From: Geomonas ferrireducens | GTDB taxonomy: Bacteria > Desulfobacterota > Desulfuromonadia > Geobacterales > Geobacteraceae | DNA: 64,000 bases | Reading direction: 5' to 3' | Assembly: GCF_004917065.1 (NCBI RefSeq) | Contig: NZ_SSYA01000001.1 | Location: 1 to 64,000 of the forward strand | Shown here: in pieces, positions 34,074 to 43,470 of the stretch | How the letters are laid out: each line of letters opens with the position of its first letter | Position numbering within the stretch: the stretch's first letter is position 1 | Translations under genes and position numbers: made by a program | Notes under the pieces: model-generated | Told to the model about the DNA's origin: nothing | What the model saw: only the letters and a program-made list of their open reading frames with translations | Database searches by the model: none

Positions 34074-35153
34074 CTACTCCTCCGTGCCGAGGGCGCGGAC
34101 GATGCGGCCGCCCCCCACCAGCTCGTCCCCCTGGTAAAAGACCACGGACTGTCCAGGGGTGACCGACTTCTGCGGCTCCGCGAAGCGGACCTCGCCGCGC
34201 CCTTCCCCCAGAAGCCTCACGCTGCACTCGATCGGCTGCTGGCGATACCTGATCTTGCAGGTGGTCCGCACCTCTTCCCCATGCACCGGAACGACCCAGT
34301 TCAGCTCGCAGGCAACGAGCCCGGAGGCGTAGAGGATACCCACCTCCCCCACCACCACCTTCCCCCCGACCGCGTCGATGGCCACGACGTAGAGCGGTTC
34401 CTTCCAGGCGATACCGAGCCCCCTTCGCTGCCCGATGGTGTAGCGGTGCGTGCCGCTATGACGCCCGAGCACGGTCCCGTTCACGTGGACGATGTCCCCC
34501 TTTTTGCCGGCAACACGTCCCCCCTGCTCCAGAAACGCCACATAGTCGTCGCCGGGGACGAAGCAGATCTCCTGGCTGTCGCTTTTCTGGGCCACGGGGA
34601 TGCCGAAGCCCCCGGCAAGCCGTCGCACCTCATCCTTGCTGGGCATTTCCCCGAGCGGAAAGATGACGTGTGAGAGCTGCCGCTGGGTGAGCGTGTACAG
34701 AAAGTAGGACTGGTCCTTCGCGAGGTAATGCGCCTTAAGCAGGTGGTAGGTCCCCTCCTCGTCGCAACCGGTACGCACGTAGTGGCCGGTGGCGAGGTAA
34801 TCGGCGCCGAGCTCGAGCGCCTTGTCCAGGAGAAGGCCGAACTTCACGTAGCGGTTGCAGCGCACGCAGGGGTTCGGCGTCTCCCCCGCCTGGTACTGGG
34901 TGCGGAAATCGTCCATGATGAGGCGCCCGAACTCCTCTTCCAGATGCACCTGGTGAAACTCTATCCCGAGGTACTCGGCGACCACCTGGGCGTCCCCCTT
35001 TGCCTGCGGGTCCTCCCCCTCGCGCCGAAACAGCTTCATGTTGATGCCGATCACCTCCGCACCCTGCTCTTTCAAAAGGGCGGCGACCGTCGATGAATCC
35101 ACCCCGCCGCTCATGGCGACGGCTATCTTCCTGCCTTTATAATCTGCCGACAT
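34074..35153 (-). CDS. mnmA: tRNA-specific 2-thiouridylase
   Basis: This enzyme makes 2-thiouridine at the wobble position of tRNA-Lys, -Glu and -Gln. The PP-loop SGGVDSS is at 15-21. The catalytic cysteines are in NPCVRCNRYVKF (near 103) and ICFVPG (near 200), and the GQRRGLGI element is present. ATG at 35153 is chosen for ACGGAG 5 nt upstream. A long 5' extension of the frame (to 35348) is ignored. The length of 359 fits the family. Confidence 0.95.
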   Translation of the reverse strand: MSADYKGRKIAVAMSGGVDSSTVAALLKEQGAEVIGINMKLFRREGEDPQAKGDAQVVAEYLGIEFHQVHLEEEFGRLIMDDFRTQYQAGETPNPCVRCNRYVKFGLLLDKALELGADYLATGHYVRTGCDEEGTYHLLKAHYLAKDQSYFLYTLTQRQLSHVIFPLGEMPSKDEVRRLAGGFGIPVAQKSDSQEICFVPGDDYVAFLEQGGRVAGKKGDIVHVNGTVLGRHSGTHRYTIGQRRGLGIAWKEPLYVVAIDAVGGKVVVGEVGILYASGLVACELNWVVPVHGEEVRTTCKIRYRQQPIECSVRLLGEGRGEVRFAEPQKSVTPGQSVVFYQGDELVGGGRIVRALGTEE

Positions 35154-35359
35154 ATCTGCTCCGTGTTCCTGATTAGCTGCGCATCCATACTTGACCGAAT
35201 CGCCTTCGTAAGGCAACACTTTTTCGCCTGCCCACCCCTCGACGGGAATGCTGCGTTGCGTACTCAAGTTTGAGCGCCGGATGCCGATTTGTACTGGTAT
35301 CACCTTCTTTTCTGAACTACACTGGCCGCCGGCCCGTAAACCGTTCAAGGAGAATCACC

Positions 35360-36190
35360 ATGCCCCTCTCCCTCACCATCAGGCGTCTGCTGGGTAACCA
35401 GCCGATCGACCTTCCCGTATTCCACCCCATCGCGCTGAGGCTCGTCCACCTTTTGCAAACGACGGACTTCACGATGGGCCAGGTGACGGACCTGGTCAAC
35501 GAGGACCAGTCGCTCGCCGGCCAGATCCTCAAGATGGCGAACTCCCCGCTGTACATCGGGCGGGTACGCGCCGAGACGGTGAAGGAGGCTACGGTGAGGT
35601 TGGGGGCGCAGGAGATAACGAACCTCGCCATGGCGGCCTCCCAGGCGAGCCTCCACGCCTCGGATAACCGCATCATCAACGGGTTCATGCAGTCGCTTTG
35701 GCTGCACAGCCACGCCTGCGCCCTGGGGAGCCGCTGGCTCATGCGCCGGGCGGGATACCCGCAGCACGCCGACCAGGCGTACATGGCGGGGCTTCTTCAC
35801 GACATCGGCAAGCTGTACCTTTTGAAGTCGCTGGAGCGGCTGAACCAGATGGGTGTGGCACAGGCGGCGCTGGAAGAGGACCTGTTGCTGGAGATCTTCG
35901 AGGAGCTGCACATAGAGCAGGGATGCCGGCTCATGGAGCACTGGAACATGCCGAAGGTCTATTACAACGTGGTCGCCAATCACCACGATGAGAACTTCGA
36001 CACCCAGGACATCGTACTGACCGTGGTACGGCTCGTTAACACGGCATGCCGGATGAAAGGGATCGGGCTGGTGCGGGATGCCGACCTCGATCTCGCCGAG
36101 CAGACCGAGGCGGCGATCCTGCAGCTCACCCAGGAAGAGATGGACGACCTGCTGGACGTTCTCGAGGACTCCCAGGAGCTGGTTCTCTAG
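35360..36190 (+). CDS. HDOD-domain signalling protein
   Basis: This 276-residue protein has an HDOD domain over residues 15-210 (for example QILKMANSPLYIG, VRLGAQEITNLAMA and HDIGKL). HDOD proteins are HD-related but usually lack activity, and act in stress, motility and virulence signalling. Here one HD-like motif, GLLHDIGK, and a second pattern HHDENF remain, so activity cannot be excluded. ATG at 35360 has AAGGAG 7 nt upstream. Its stop overlaps the convergent Nudix stop within a shared CTAG. Confidence 0.88.
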   Translation: MPLSLTIRRLLGNQPIDLPVFHPIALRLVHLLQTTDFTMGQVTDLVNEDQSLAGQILKMANSPLYIGRVRAETVKEATVRLGAQEITNLAMAASQASLHASDNRIINGFMQSLWLHSHACALGSRWLMRRAGYPQHADQAYMAGLLHDIGKLYLLKSLERLNQMGVAQAALEEDLLLEIFEELHIEQGCRLMEHWNMPKVYYNVVANHHDENFDTQDIVLTVVRLVNTACRMKGIGLVRDADLDLAEQTEAAILQLTQEEMDDLLDVLEDSQELVL

Positions 36191-36609
36191 AAAAGCCCCT
36201 GATACTCCAGGATGATGGGGAGGTCGGCGTCGGCCCAGTCGAGCTCCAGCATCCGTGCCGGAGGAAGCCAGGTCATCGCCGAATGTTCATGCAGGGTGAT
36301 TTCACCGGATACGATGCTGCAGATGTAGGGGTAGAGCGTCACATCGAAGGCGGGATAGCTGTGGGTGACCGGCGTGAGCGGGCGCTCGACGGCGATCTCC
36401 ACACCCATTTCCTCCACCAGTTCACGCTTTAGGCATTCCTCCCGTCCTTCCCCGGGCTCGATCTTCCCACCCGGAAACTCCCACCTAAGCGGCAGGTTCA
36501 TTGATGCGCTGCGCCGGGCCGACAGGACCAGCCCGTCCCGCTCGATCACGGCGCAGGCGACGTGGACGTGCTTTCTTGTATGCGCAGCACCGGCGGAAAC
36601 CATGTTCAT
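36187..36609 (-). CDS. Nudix hydrolase, MutT-like 8-oxo-dGTP diphosphatase
   Basis: This 140-residue enzyme has the complete Nudix box (GKIEPGEGREECLKRELVEE, followed by MGV). The surroundings (VACAVIERDGLVLSARRS, LPLRWEFPGGKIE) are those of MutT/CTP-pyrophosphohydrolase type proteins that clean oxidised nucleotides. ATG at 36609 is preferred because GAGGTG lies 6-8 nt upstream; the frame is open to 36657. It ends 4 nt inside the HDOD gene in convergent orientation. Confidence 0.88.
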   Translation of the reverse strand: MNMVSAGAAHTRKHVHVACAVIERDGLVLSARRSASMNLPLRWEFPGGKIEPGEGREECLKRELVEEMGVEIAVERPLTPVTHSYPAFDVTLYPYICSIVSGEITLHEHSAMTWLPPARMLELDWADADLPIILEYQGLF

Positions 36610-36698
36610 TTCAATCACCTCGTGCAAGAACGTACGCGACCGTAGATAACAGGTCAAGCGAATATTGGCAGCACGGGGCGCTCAGGAAGCGGACGCGG

Positions 36699-37802
36699 TT
36701 ACGGGAGCACCAGCGGGATCTGCAGTTGGAAAACGGAGCCTCCCTCGGGCGCGTTCTCGGCCCAGATGCTGCCGTCCATGAGCTCGGTCATGCGGCGCGC
36801 GAGGGTGAGCCCGAGCCCCAGCCCGGGGAAGGAACGGGTGATCGAGCCGTCGGACTGGGTGAAGTCGCTGAAGATGCGTTCGAGATCCGCGGGATCGATG
36901 CCGACGCCGGTGTCGGAGACCGAGAACTGCAGCATCGGGATCCCGGCCGTCTCCTGAACGCGCACCTCCAGCCCCACCCCTCCCTCGGCGGTGAACTTGA
37001 CCGCGTTGCCGAGCAGCATGCAGAGCACCTTGTGCAGCATCACCTGGTCGCTCACCACGGCGGCCGGCAGCGCCGGGTCGAGAAGGATGGCACACTGCAG
37101 CCCCTTCGCCTGCGCCAAGGCGCGCGCTTCCATGGCAACCGTGTCCAGGAATGGCTTCAACTGGAACGGCGCGTTCTCCGGGGCTCCCCCCTCCCCTTCC
37201 AGCCTGCTGGTCTCGATGAGGTCCTCCACGATCCCCAGAAGCCGCAGGGCCGATTTCTGGACCATCTCCAAGTACTTGCGCTTGTTGTCATCCTCCTCGC
37301 TGTTCAGCACGAGGTCGGTCATCCCGATGATCGGGGTGAGCGGCGTGCGCAGTTCGTGGCTTACGCTGCGCAGGAACTCTTTTTTGGCCCGATCGGCGGC
37401 ACTCGCCAGGGTCTCCAGGAGGTCGCGGTAGCGCTTGAGCTCCAGGTGGTTCTTGACCCGCGCCCTCACGATGTGCGGGCTGATCGGCTTGGTGAGGTAG
37501 TCGATGGCGCCCAGCTCGAGCCCCTTGATCTCCTGTTCCTCCTCGATCATGGCGGTGACGAAGATGATCGGGATGTCGCGCGTGGCGGGGTCGCTTTTCA
37601 GGATGGTGCAGAGCTCGAAGCCGTCCATCCCGGGCATCATGATGTCGAGCAGGATCAGGTCCGGCTTGTCCGCACGGATGAGTTCCAGGGCGTCGGCTCC
37701 GCTGGTCGCGAAGAAAAGCTCGTAGTCATCCCCCAGGCTCTCGCTCAGGATCTCGATGTTGGCAGGTGTATCGTCGACGATCATGACCGTCTGGCGTTTC
37801 AT
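36699..37802 (-). CDS. Response regulator-histidine kinase hybrid (REC-HisKA-HATPase)
   Basis: This 367-residue soluble protein has an N-terminal receiver (D53, K near 105), a HisKA domain (H149 in SVSHELRTPLTP) and an ATPase domain (LLGNAVKF, SDTGVGI, GLGLGLTLARR). It has no membrane segment, so its input must come by phosphotransfer to its receiver, most likely from the kinase encoded just upstream (gap 23 nt). ATG at 37802 has GGGAG 5 nt upstream. Confidence 0.92.
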   Translation of the reverse strand: MKRQTVMIVDDTPANIEILSESLGDDYELFFATSGADALELIRADKPDLILLDIMMPGMDGFELCTILKSDPATRDIPIIFVTAMIEEEQEIKGLELGAIDYLTKPISPHIVRARVKNHLELKRYRDLLETLASAADRAKKEFLRSVSHELRTPLTPIIGMTDLVLNSEEDDNKRKYLEMVQKSALRLLGIVEDLIETSRLEGEGGAPENAPFQLKPFLDTVAMEARALAQAKGLQCAILLDPALPAAVVSDQVMLHKVLCMLLGNAVKFTAEGGVGLEVRVQETAGIPMLQFSVSDTGVGIDPADLERIFSDFTQSDGSITRSFPGLGLGLTLARRMTELMDGSIWAENAPEGGSVFQLQIPLVLP

Positions 37803-37825
37803 GTATTCTCCCTCGCTCGGGGCGC

Positions 37826-40585
37826 TTACTGGGGCGCCGGGAATATGGCGAGCAGTTGCCGCGCCTTTCTGAAATCGAGTTTTTCCATGCAGGCCTGCAA
37901 CGCCTGCAACTCGTTGGTGTATTCGCCGCGGGGGACCTGGGCGCAGAATTTCTCGAACTGCCGCTTGGCATCAAGGCTGTTGCGGGCCAAAAGCCGCTCC
38001 AGCTTCCCCTTCTCCGCGGTGAAGCGCTGCGGTTCGAAAGCGCCTTCGGATGCGGTCTTCACCGCCCTTGCCGCGCCCGCAGCGGTCGCCCGTGCCTGCG
38101 GTTGCTCCGCCGCGCGGGAGAGCGCCCGGATCATGCCGTCCACCATGAGCGAGGGACGCACCGGAGCTGCGTACACCGCACTCACCCCCCACTCGTCCCC
38201 GGCCTGCTGCACCTCTTCCAACTGCTCCGCGGCTGCGGCAACGATTACCGGAATGCGACCGTGGTACCGGCTGCCGATACTGCGGCAGAGCTTTTCCACC
38301 CCGCCGACGCCCGCAGTGGCGCCGTCGACTACCACCAGGTCGAAAGGATGCGCCGTGTCGTCCTCGAGCGCATCGAGCGCCTCCGCCACGTCGGCAACGG
38401 AGCAGAGCTCCATCGGCATCCCATGCAGCATCTCACCGACCCCCTCGACCGAAGCGGCGTCGCCGTCGACGAAGAGCAGGCGCATGCTGCGCAACTGTAC
38501 CTCTTTGCTCTCTACCACGGCCTTGCCGGCGGGTGGAAGGGCGAAGCCGACCGTGAAGAAGAAGCTGCTTCCGGCGCCGGGAACGCTATGCACCTTGAGC
38601 TCGCTCCCCATGAGCTCGACCAGCTGCCGGCTGATGGAGAGGCCAAGCCCCGTACCGCCGAAGCGCCGCGTGGTGGAGCTGTCCGCCTGGGTGAACGGGG
38701 TGAAGATGCGCTCCATCTGTTCGGGGGTGATGCCGATGCCGGTGTCCTGGACGCTGAACTCCACGGCGACCTCCCCCTCATCATGGCCGACCGGCTTCAC
38801 AGCGAGCACCACTTCGCCGCGCTGGGTGAACTTGAGGGCGTTGCCGATCAGGTTGTTCAGCACCTGGGTAAGGCGCAGCGGGTCCCCCATGAGCTTTTTG
38901 GGGAGCTCGGGGGCGAGACGCACCCTGAACTCGATCCCCTTCTCCTGCGCCTTCAGGTGGTGCATGTCGGAGATGTTTCCCAGCACCTCATGAAGGCTCA
39001 GTTCGGTCTTTTCCAGCTCGACCTTCCCCGCCTCGATCTTCGAGAAGTCGAGGATGTCGTTGATGATGTTCAAAAGGGTCCGGCTCGACGAGCAGATCTT
39101 CTCCAGGTAGTCACGCTGCTTCGGGGTAAGCTCGGTCTTCAGGGCCAGGCGGCTCAGCCCCATGACGGCGTTCATCGGGGTGCGGATCTCGTGCCCCATG
39201 TTGGCGAGGAATTCGCTCTTGGCGCGGCTTGCCGCCTGCACCAGGTCGCGCTCGCGGCGCAGCTCCAGCGCCTCGCGCTTTGCGGTCACGTCCTCGACCA
39301 CGCCGATCAGGTACTTGGGCTCCCCTCCCGGGGCGCAGACGAGCGACTTGGTCAGGTTGACCCATACGAGCGAGCCGTCTTTTCGGATCTGCCGGATCTC
39401 TATGCTGTAGTTGTCGATCTCCCGGTTTATGAGCCGCGAGAGGTGGCTCTGCTCGGCGGTGCGGTCTTCCGGATGGATGGTCTGCTCGAGGGTCCATCCC
39501 ATCAGTTCGTCCTGGCCGTACCCCAGGATGTCGCAGAAGCGGCTGTTGATCCTGATCAGGATGTCGGAGAGGGCGATATGGCAGATGCCGACCGCGGCCT
39601 GCTCGAAGGTGTTGCGGAAGCGCTCCTCGCTCTCCTTCAGCTGTTCCTCGGCCTTTTTCCTGAAGGTGATGTCGGTAAGAACCCCCAGAAGGCCGTAAAC
39701 CCGCCCGCGATCGTCCTTAAGCGGTGTGAGGGACTTGCTGACCCAGGTGCCGTCCTTCTCGCGCAGCTCGTCGTGCTCCACGGCGCACCCTTCCTGCATC
39801 ACCCTGGCGTCCTCCTCCTGCCGCTTTTTGGCGAGGGGGGGGGCGACGATATCGTAGTCGGTCTTGCCGAAGACCTCGGCCGGCTGCAAGCCCAGTTCAC
39901 GCGCGAAGCTGGAGTTGCAGGAGAGATAGACGAGGTTGCAGTCCTTGAGGAAGATGCGCTGCGGCAGGTTCTCGATCAGGCCGCGGTAGCGCTTTTCGAA
40001 GAAGAGCGCGCTTTCCGCCTCCTTGCGCTCGGTCACGTCGTGCACCACGCTGACGACCCTAAGCGGCGTCCCGGAGGTATCACGGAAAACCTCGCCGACC
40101 TCCTCGAGGATGCGCTCTCCCCCTCCCGGCCGGAGCAGGGCGTACTCCACGGCGAAGGAATCCCCGCCGTTCAGCGCCTTTTCGACCGCGATGGCCACCG
40201 TCTCGCGCCCAGTCTCCGGCAGCAGCGCGAGAAAGGCCCGGTAACTCGCGGGCGCCTTCTCGAAGGGGACGGCGAAGATCCGGCAGAGCTCTTCGGAGCA
40301 GTCCAGCCTCCCGCTTGCCATGTCCCAGTCCCAGCTTCCGATCTGTGCTATGCGCTGCGAGATGCGGAGCTGTTCTTCGCTGCGGCGCAATTCGTCCTCG
40401 GCCTGCCGGCGCCACTTAAGGCGCAGGAGGTGAATGCCCGCCACAAACAGCATCGCCACCGCACTCACCGACCATGCCTGGGGGCGCAGCGCCGCGACGT
40501 ACAGGAGGAGCAGCAGCAAGGCGCAGATCGCCAGGAGCATGGTATTTCTGCTGATACACTGAAGTGACCTGTAACCAGAGGGCAT
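37826..40585 (-). CDS. Multi-PAS hybrid sensor kinase with degenerate receiver
   Basis: About 919 residues. Two N-terminal membrane helices are followed by three PAS/PAC units (starting near 75, 200 and 330), HisKA (GHEIRTPMNAVM), ATPase (NLIGNALKF, DTGIGI, GGTGLGLSISR) and a C-terminal receiver. The receiver keeps an acidic pair (VDGD) and a candidate phospho-Asp (LVVVDGAT), but the conserved Lys is missing (AAPVRPS). A helical C-terminal end with no His phosphotransfer motif closes the protein. ATG at 40585 has AAAGG 6 nt upstream. It forms an operon with the REC-HisKA protein. Confidence 0.9.
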   Translation of the reverse strand: MPSGYRSLQCISRNTMLLAICALLLLLLYVAALRPQAWSVSAVAMLFVAGIHLLRLKWRRQAEDELRRSEEQLRISQRIAQIGSWDWDMASGRLDCSEELCRIFAVPFEKAPASYRAFLALLPETGRETVAIAVEKALNGGDSFAVEYALLRPGGGERILEEVGEVFRDTSGTPLRVVSVVHDVTERKEAESALFFEKRYRGLIENLPQRIFLKDCNLVYLSCNSSFARELGLQPAEVFGKTDYDIVAPPLAKKRQEEDARVMQEGCAVEHDELREKDGTWVSKSLTPLKDDRGRVYGLLGVLTDITFRKKAEEQLKESEERFRNTFEQAAVGICHIALSDILIRINSRFCDILGYGQDELMGWTLEQTIHPEDRTAEQSHLSRLINREIDNYSIEIRQIRKDGSLVWVNLTKSLVCAPGGEPKYLIGVVEDVTAKREALELRRERDLVQAASRAKSEFLANMGHEIRTPMNAVMGLSRLALKTELTPKQRDYLEKICSSSRTLLNIINDILDFSKIEAGKVELEKTELSLHEVLGNISDMHHLKAQEKGIEFRVRLAPELPKKLMGDPLRLTQVLNNLIGNALKFTQRGEVVLAVKPVGHDEGEVAVEFSVQDTGIGITPEQMERIFTPFTQADSSTTRRFGGTGLGLSISRQLVELMGSELKVHSVPGAGSSFFFTVGFALPPAGKAVVESKEVQLRSMRLLFVDGDAASVEGVGEMLHGMPMELCSVADVAEALDALEDDTAHPFDLVVVDGATAGVGGVEKLCRSIGSRYHGRIPVIVAAAAEQLEEVQQAGDEWGVSAVYAAPVRPSLMVDGMIRALSRAAEQPQARATAAGAARAVKTASEGAFEPQRFTAEKGKLERLLARNSLDAKRQFEKFCAQVPRGEYTNELQALQACMEKLDFRKARQLLAIFPAPQ

Positions 40586-40831
40586 GGGTGACCTTTGCAC
40601 CGGAATTGCGACGTTGTTGACGCGACGAGGACCTTATCGGCGCCGCGCCGAAAAACATTAATGAAATTAGCGGAGAAGGGATCGGTTTCATGGTGCAACG
40701 GCTCACGACATCCGCGTTTTTTTTTTACAGTGGTACGGCACCGATGCTGTCGTTTTTGGAACGCTCTGTGCTCTTTACCTGTCGTCCTGTCATTTCAAGG
40801 CGGTGTCAATCGTCGTAAGGGGGTGAAACAC

Positions 40832-41407
40832 ATGGGAAAAGCGGTCCTGTACATGCGCGACGAGGAACTCCTGGTCAGCCTAAAAAAGAGGCTCAGGGAT
40901 CGAGGTTTTGCTGAAATAATAGCACCGGGGAGCCCGGGAGAGCTGTTGAACGAGACGCTGTCCAACCATCCAGAGGTGGCCGTCATCGAATACCTCGCCG
41001 CAGACCAAGAGATCAAAAGCGTGGCGAAACGGCTTTGGGAAAAGCTTAGCCTGCCGATCATCATGATCGCGGAGAGCAGCGAGGTGGAGGAGGTGCAGAC
41101 CTGGGGTGAAGCGACGGTATCCACCATCCTCGCGAAGCCGGTGCGCGAAGACGAGCTGGTGGCGGCGCTCGTCCTCTCCATCGCGGCGGCGCGGCGCGTG
41201 GAGCGTTTGAAGGAGGAGGTATCTTCTCTAAAGGAGAGCATCGAGAGCAGGAAGGTGATCGAGAAGGCGAAGGGGCGCCTCATGGAGCGGGACAAGCTCT
41301 CCGAGGCGGAGGCGTTCCGCCGGATGCAGAGGCTCGCCATGGACCGGAGGATTTCCATGCGCCAGCTGGCCGACGCCATTCTCCTCACCGAAAGCATCGC
41401 CGGCTGA
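40832..41407 (+). CDS. Pseudo-receiver ANTAR-domain regulator
   Basis: This 191-residue protein has a receiver-like domain (1-120), a coiled-coil linker and a C-terminal ANTAR domain (about 132-188, with SRKVIEKAKGRLMERDKLSE and MRQLADAILL). ANTAR proteins bind twin hairpins in RNA and prevent termination. The receiver has E53 where the phospho-Asp belongs (VAVIEYLAAD) and no acidic pair, though K102 is kept. It may therefore be constitutively active or controlled another way. ATG at 40832 has AGGGGG 8 nt upstream. Its neighbour downstream is the second manganese riboswitch. Confidence 0.85.
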   Translation: MGKAVLYMRDEELLVSLKKRLRDRGFAEIIAPGSPGELLNETLSNHPEVAVIEYLAADQEIKSVAKRLWEKLSLPIIMIAESSEVEEVQTWGEATVSTILAKPVREDELVAALVLSIAAARRVERLKEEVSSLKESIESRKVIEKAKGRLMERDKLSEAEAFRRMQRLAMDRRISMRQLADAILLTESIAG

Positions 41408-41443
41408 AGCCGTTTCCCCGGCGCGGCGTGGGAAAAGAAACGG

Positions 41444-41472
41444 TTGACACCCGGCCGACCATTACCTATATT
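41444..41472 (+). promoter_or_regulatory. Sigma-70 promoter of the second manganese riboswitch
   Basis: TTGACA (41444-41449) and TATATT (41467-41472) have a 17-nt spacer. Transcription would begin near 41479. It is laid out like the promoter of the first riboswitch. Confidence 0.8.
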
Positions 41473-41481
41473 TCACCAAGG

Positions 41482-41625
41482 TAAAGGGGAGTAGCCAACG
41501 GTTGAACCGCAACCGACCCGTGTTCGTCAAGACGGCCAAAAGGCCCGGACATGGGGCATGACAATCCTGTCGGCAGGCAAGACCTTTATCCAGTGCTTCA
41601 AGCGCCTGGGTAAAGGTCTTTTTAT
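41482..41625 (+). ncRNA. yybP-ykoY manganese riboswitch with terminator
   Basis: This second copy has the same GGGGAGTAG landmark (41486-41494) and a GGCCAAAAGGCCCGGA block. The outer stem TAAAGG (41482-41487) pairs with CCTTTA (41583-41588). A terminator can pair that CCTTTA with TAAAGG at 41611-41616, followed by T (41619-41624). The mechanism is as for the first copy, ON with Mn2+. The sequence between the landmarks differs, so it is not a simple recent duplication. Downstream genes are htpX and terC. Confidence 0.9.
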
Positions 41626-41658
41626 TTGACCAGTCCACGAGGCTCAGGAGGTAACGTC

Positions 41659-42498
41659 ATGAACAGATTCAAGACCGCAGTCCTGCTCACCACGCTCACG
41701 CTGATCATGGTAGCCCTGGGAAGCGCCATCGGCGGCCGGGGCGGCATGTACCTCGCCTTCTTCATGGCGTGCGTGATGAACCTCTTCTCCTACTGGTTCT
41801 CCGACAAGATCGTGCTGCGCATGTACGGAGCGCAGGAGATCACCGAAAGCGAGAACCCCGCCTTCTACGGCATGGTGCGCCGACTGGCGCTGCAGGGGGG
41901 GCTTCCCATGCCCAAGGTCTACATCATCCCGTCCGAATCCCCCAACGCCTTCGCCACCGGGCGAAACCCCGAACATGCGGCGGTGGCCGCGACCGAGGGG
42001 ATCCTGCGCATCCTCACCCCGGAGGAACTGGAGGGGGTGATGGCGCACGAACTAAGCCACGTGGCAAACCGCGACATCCTCATATCCACCATAGCCGCGA
42101 CCATAGCCGGCGCCATCTCCATGCTGGCGAACATGGTGCAGTGGGCCGCCATCTTCGGCTCCCGCAGTGACGATGACGAGGGAGGGGGATGGGGCGGCCT
42201 GGCACTCGCCATCATAGCCCCCATCGCCGCCATGCTGATCCAGTTGGCGGTGTCGAGAAGCCGCGAGTACCTGGCGGACGAGAGCGGTGCCAGGCTTTGC
42301 GGCAGGCCGCGCGCCCTCGCCAACGCGCTCAGGAAGCTGGACCAGGCCTCGCACGTCTTGCCGATGCAGGAGGCGCGCCCCGCAACGGCGCACATGTTCA
42401 TCGTGAACCCGCTGAGCGCCGGTGCCCTTATGAGGCTTTTTTCCACGCACCCTCCCATGGAGGAGCGGATCGCGCGGCTTGAACAGATGGAACGTTAA
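41659..42498 (+). CDS. htpX: Membrane zinc protease HtpX
   Basis: This M48 inner-membrane protease degrades misfolded membrane proteins. HELSH is at 130-134 and the third ligand Glu lies in [13 protein letters not shown]. Two N-terminal and two central hydrophobic segments are present, and the length of 279 matches the family. ATG at 41659 has AGGAGGT 5-6 nt upstream. It is the first gene after the second manganese riboswitch, with terC 12 nt downstream, so membrane quality control and Mn export would be induced together. Confidence 0.93.
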   Translation: MNRFKTAVLLTTLTLIMVALGSAIGGRGGMYLAFFMACVMNLFSYWFSDKIVLRMYGAQEITESENPAFYGMVRRLALQGGLPMPKVYIIPSESPNAFATGRNPEHAAVAATEGILRILTPEELEGVMAHELSHVANRDILISTIAATIAGAISMLANMVQWAAIFGSRSDDDEGGGWGGLALAIIAPIAAMLIQLAVSRSREYLADESGARLCGRPRALANALRKLDQASHVLPMQEARPATAHMFIVNPLSAGALMRLFSTHPPMEERIARLEQMER

Positions 42499-42510
42499 CC
42501 GGGGGGAGTT

Positions 42511-43431
42511 TTGACAAACAATGAGATGATGTGGATCGCCTTCGCGGTGATCATGACGGTGATGTTCGTTCTGGACCTCTTCGTCTTCAACCGGAAGAGC
42601 CATGAGATCAAGTTTAGGGAGGCGCTCACCTGGACCGTGGTCTGGATCGGGCTCGCCATGCTCTTCAACGCCGGGGTGTGGTACGTCCTTGGATCGGCAA
42701 AGGCTCTGGAGTTCTTCACCGGTTACATCATCGAGGAATCGCTCTCCGTCGACAACCTCTTCGTCTTCATCATGATCTTCTCCTACTTCAAGGTCCCGCG
42801 GGCGCTGCAGCCCAAGATACTGAAGTGGGGGATCATAGGCGCCCTGGTGATGCGCGGCATCTTCATCATGGTGGGGATCGGACTGATCGAGCGCTTCCAC
42901 TGGATGGTGTACGTCTTCGGCGTCGTCCTGATCTACACCGGGTTCAAAATGGCCTTCGGCGGCGACGAGGAGGTGCACCCGGAGAACAACCCGATGGTAC
43001 GCTTGGTCCGGCGCTTCGTTCCCATCACCAAGAGGGCGCGGGGCGACCGCTTCTTCATAAAAAGGCGCGGCATCTGGGCCGCCACCCCGCTCTTCCTGAC
43101 CCTGGTCGTGGTGGAATCAAGCGACGTGATCTTCGCGGTGGACTCCATTCCGGCGGTGCTCGCGGTCACCCACGACCCCTTCATCGTGTACAGCTCCAAC
43201 ATCTTCGCCATCATGGGGCTGCGCTCGCTCTACTATCTGCTGGCCCACGTCATGGAGATGTTCACCCATCTCAAACTGGGAGTGTCGGTCATCCTCGCCT
43301 TCGTCGGCGCGAAGATGCTCCTTTCCAACGTGGTGGAGATCCCGCTCGTGCTCTCCCTCGGCGTCATCATCGGCGCCCTCACCATCTCCATCCTGACGTC
43401 GGTGCTCCTGACCAAAAAGCAGCACAGGTAA
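42511..43431 (+). CDS. TerC-family membrane protein (predicted Mn2+ exporter)
   Basis: This 306-residue TerC protein has the usual length. The signatures EESLSVDN (about 75-82) and DVIFAVDSIPA lie in membrane helices and supply acidic metal ligands in the family. It starts at TTG (42511) with GGGGAG just upstream. It is the second gene of the riboswitch-controlled htpX-terC unit. The paralogue at 15218-16405 has the same core with a large insertion. Export of Mn2+ is known for riboswitch-linked TerC homologues and is inferred here. Confidence 0.92.
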   Translation: MTNNEMMWIAFAVIMTVMFVLDLFVFNRKSHEIKFREALTWTVVWIGLAMLFNAGVWYVLGSAKALEFFTGYIIEESLSVDNLFVFIMIFSYFKVPRALQPKILKWGIIGALVMRGIFIMVGIGLIERFHWMVYVFGVVLIYTGFKMAFGGDEEVHPENNPMVRLVRRFVPITKRARGDRFFIKRRGIWAATPLFLTLVVVESSDVIFAVDSIPAVLAVTHDPFIVYSSNIFAIMGLRSLYYLLAHVMEMFTHLKLGVSVILAFVGAKMLLSNVVEIPLVLSLGVIIGALTISILTSVLLTKKQHR

Positions 43432-43470
43432 AGGTGACCGGACCTCGTGAGGTCGCCGCCGGGCGCGGCA

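Noticed and set aside
37856-40567. 903-residue plus-strand frame
   Set aside because: It is antisense to the PAS sensor kinase, with His/Val/Asp-rich composition typical of a GC-rich shadow.
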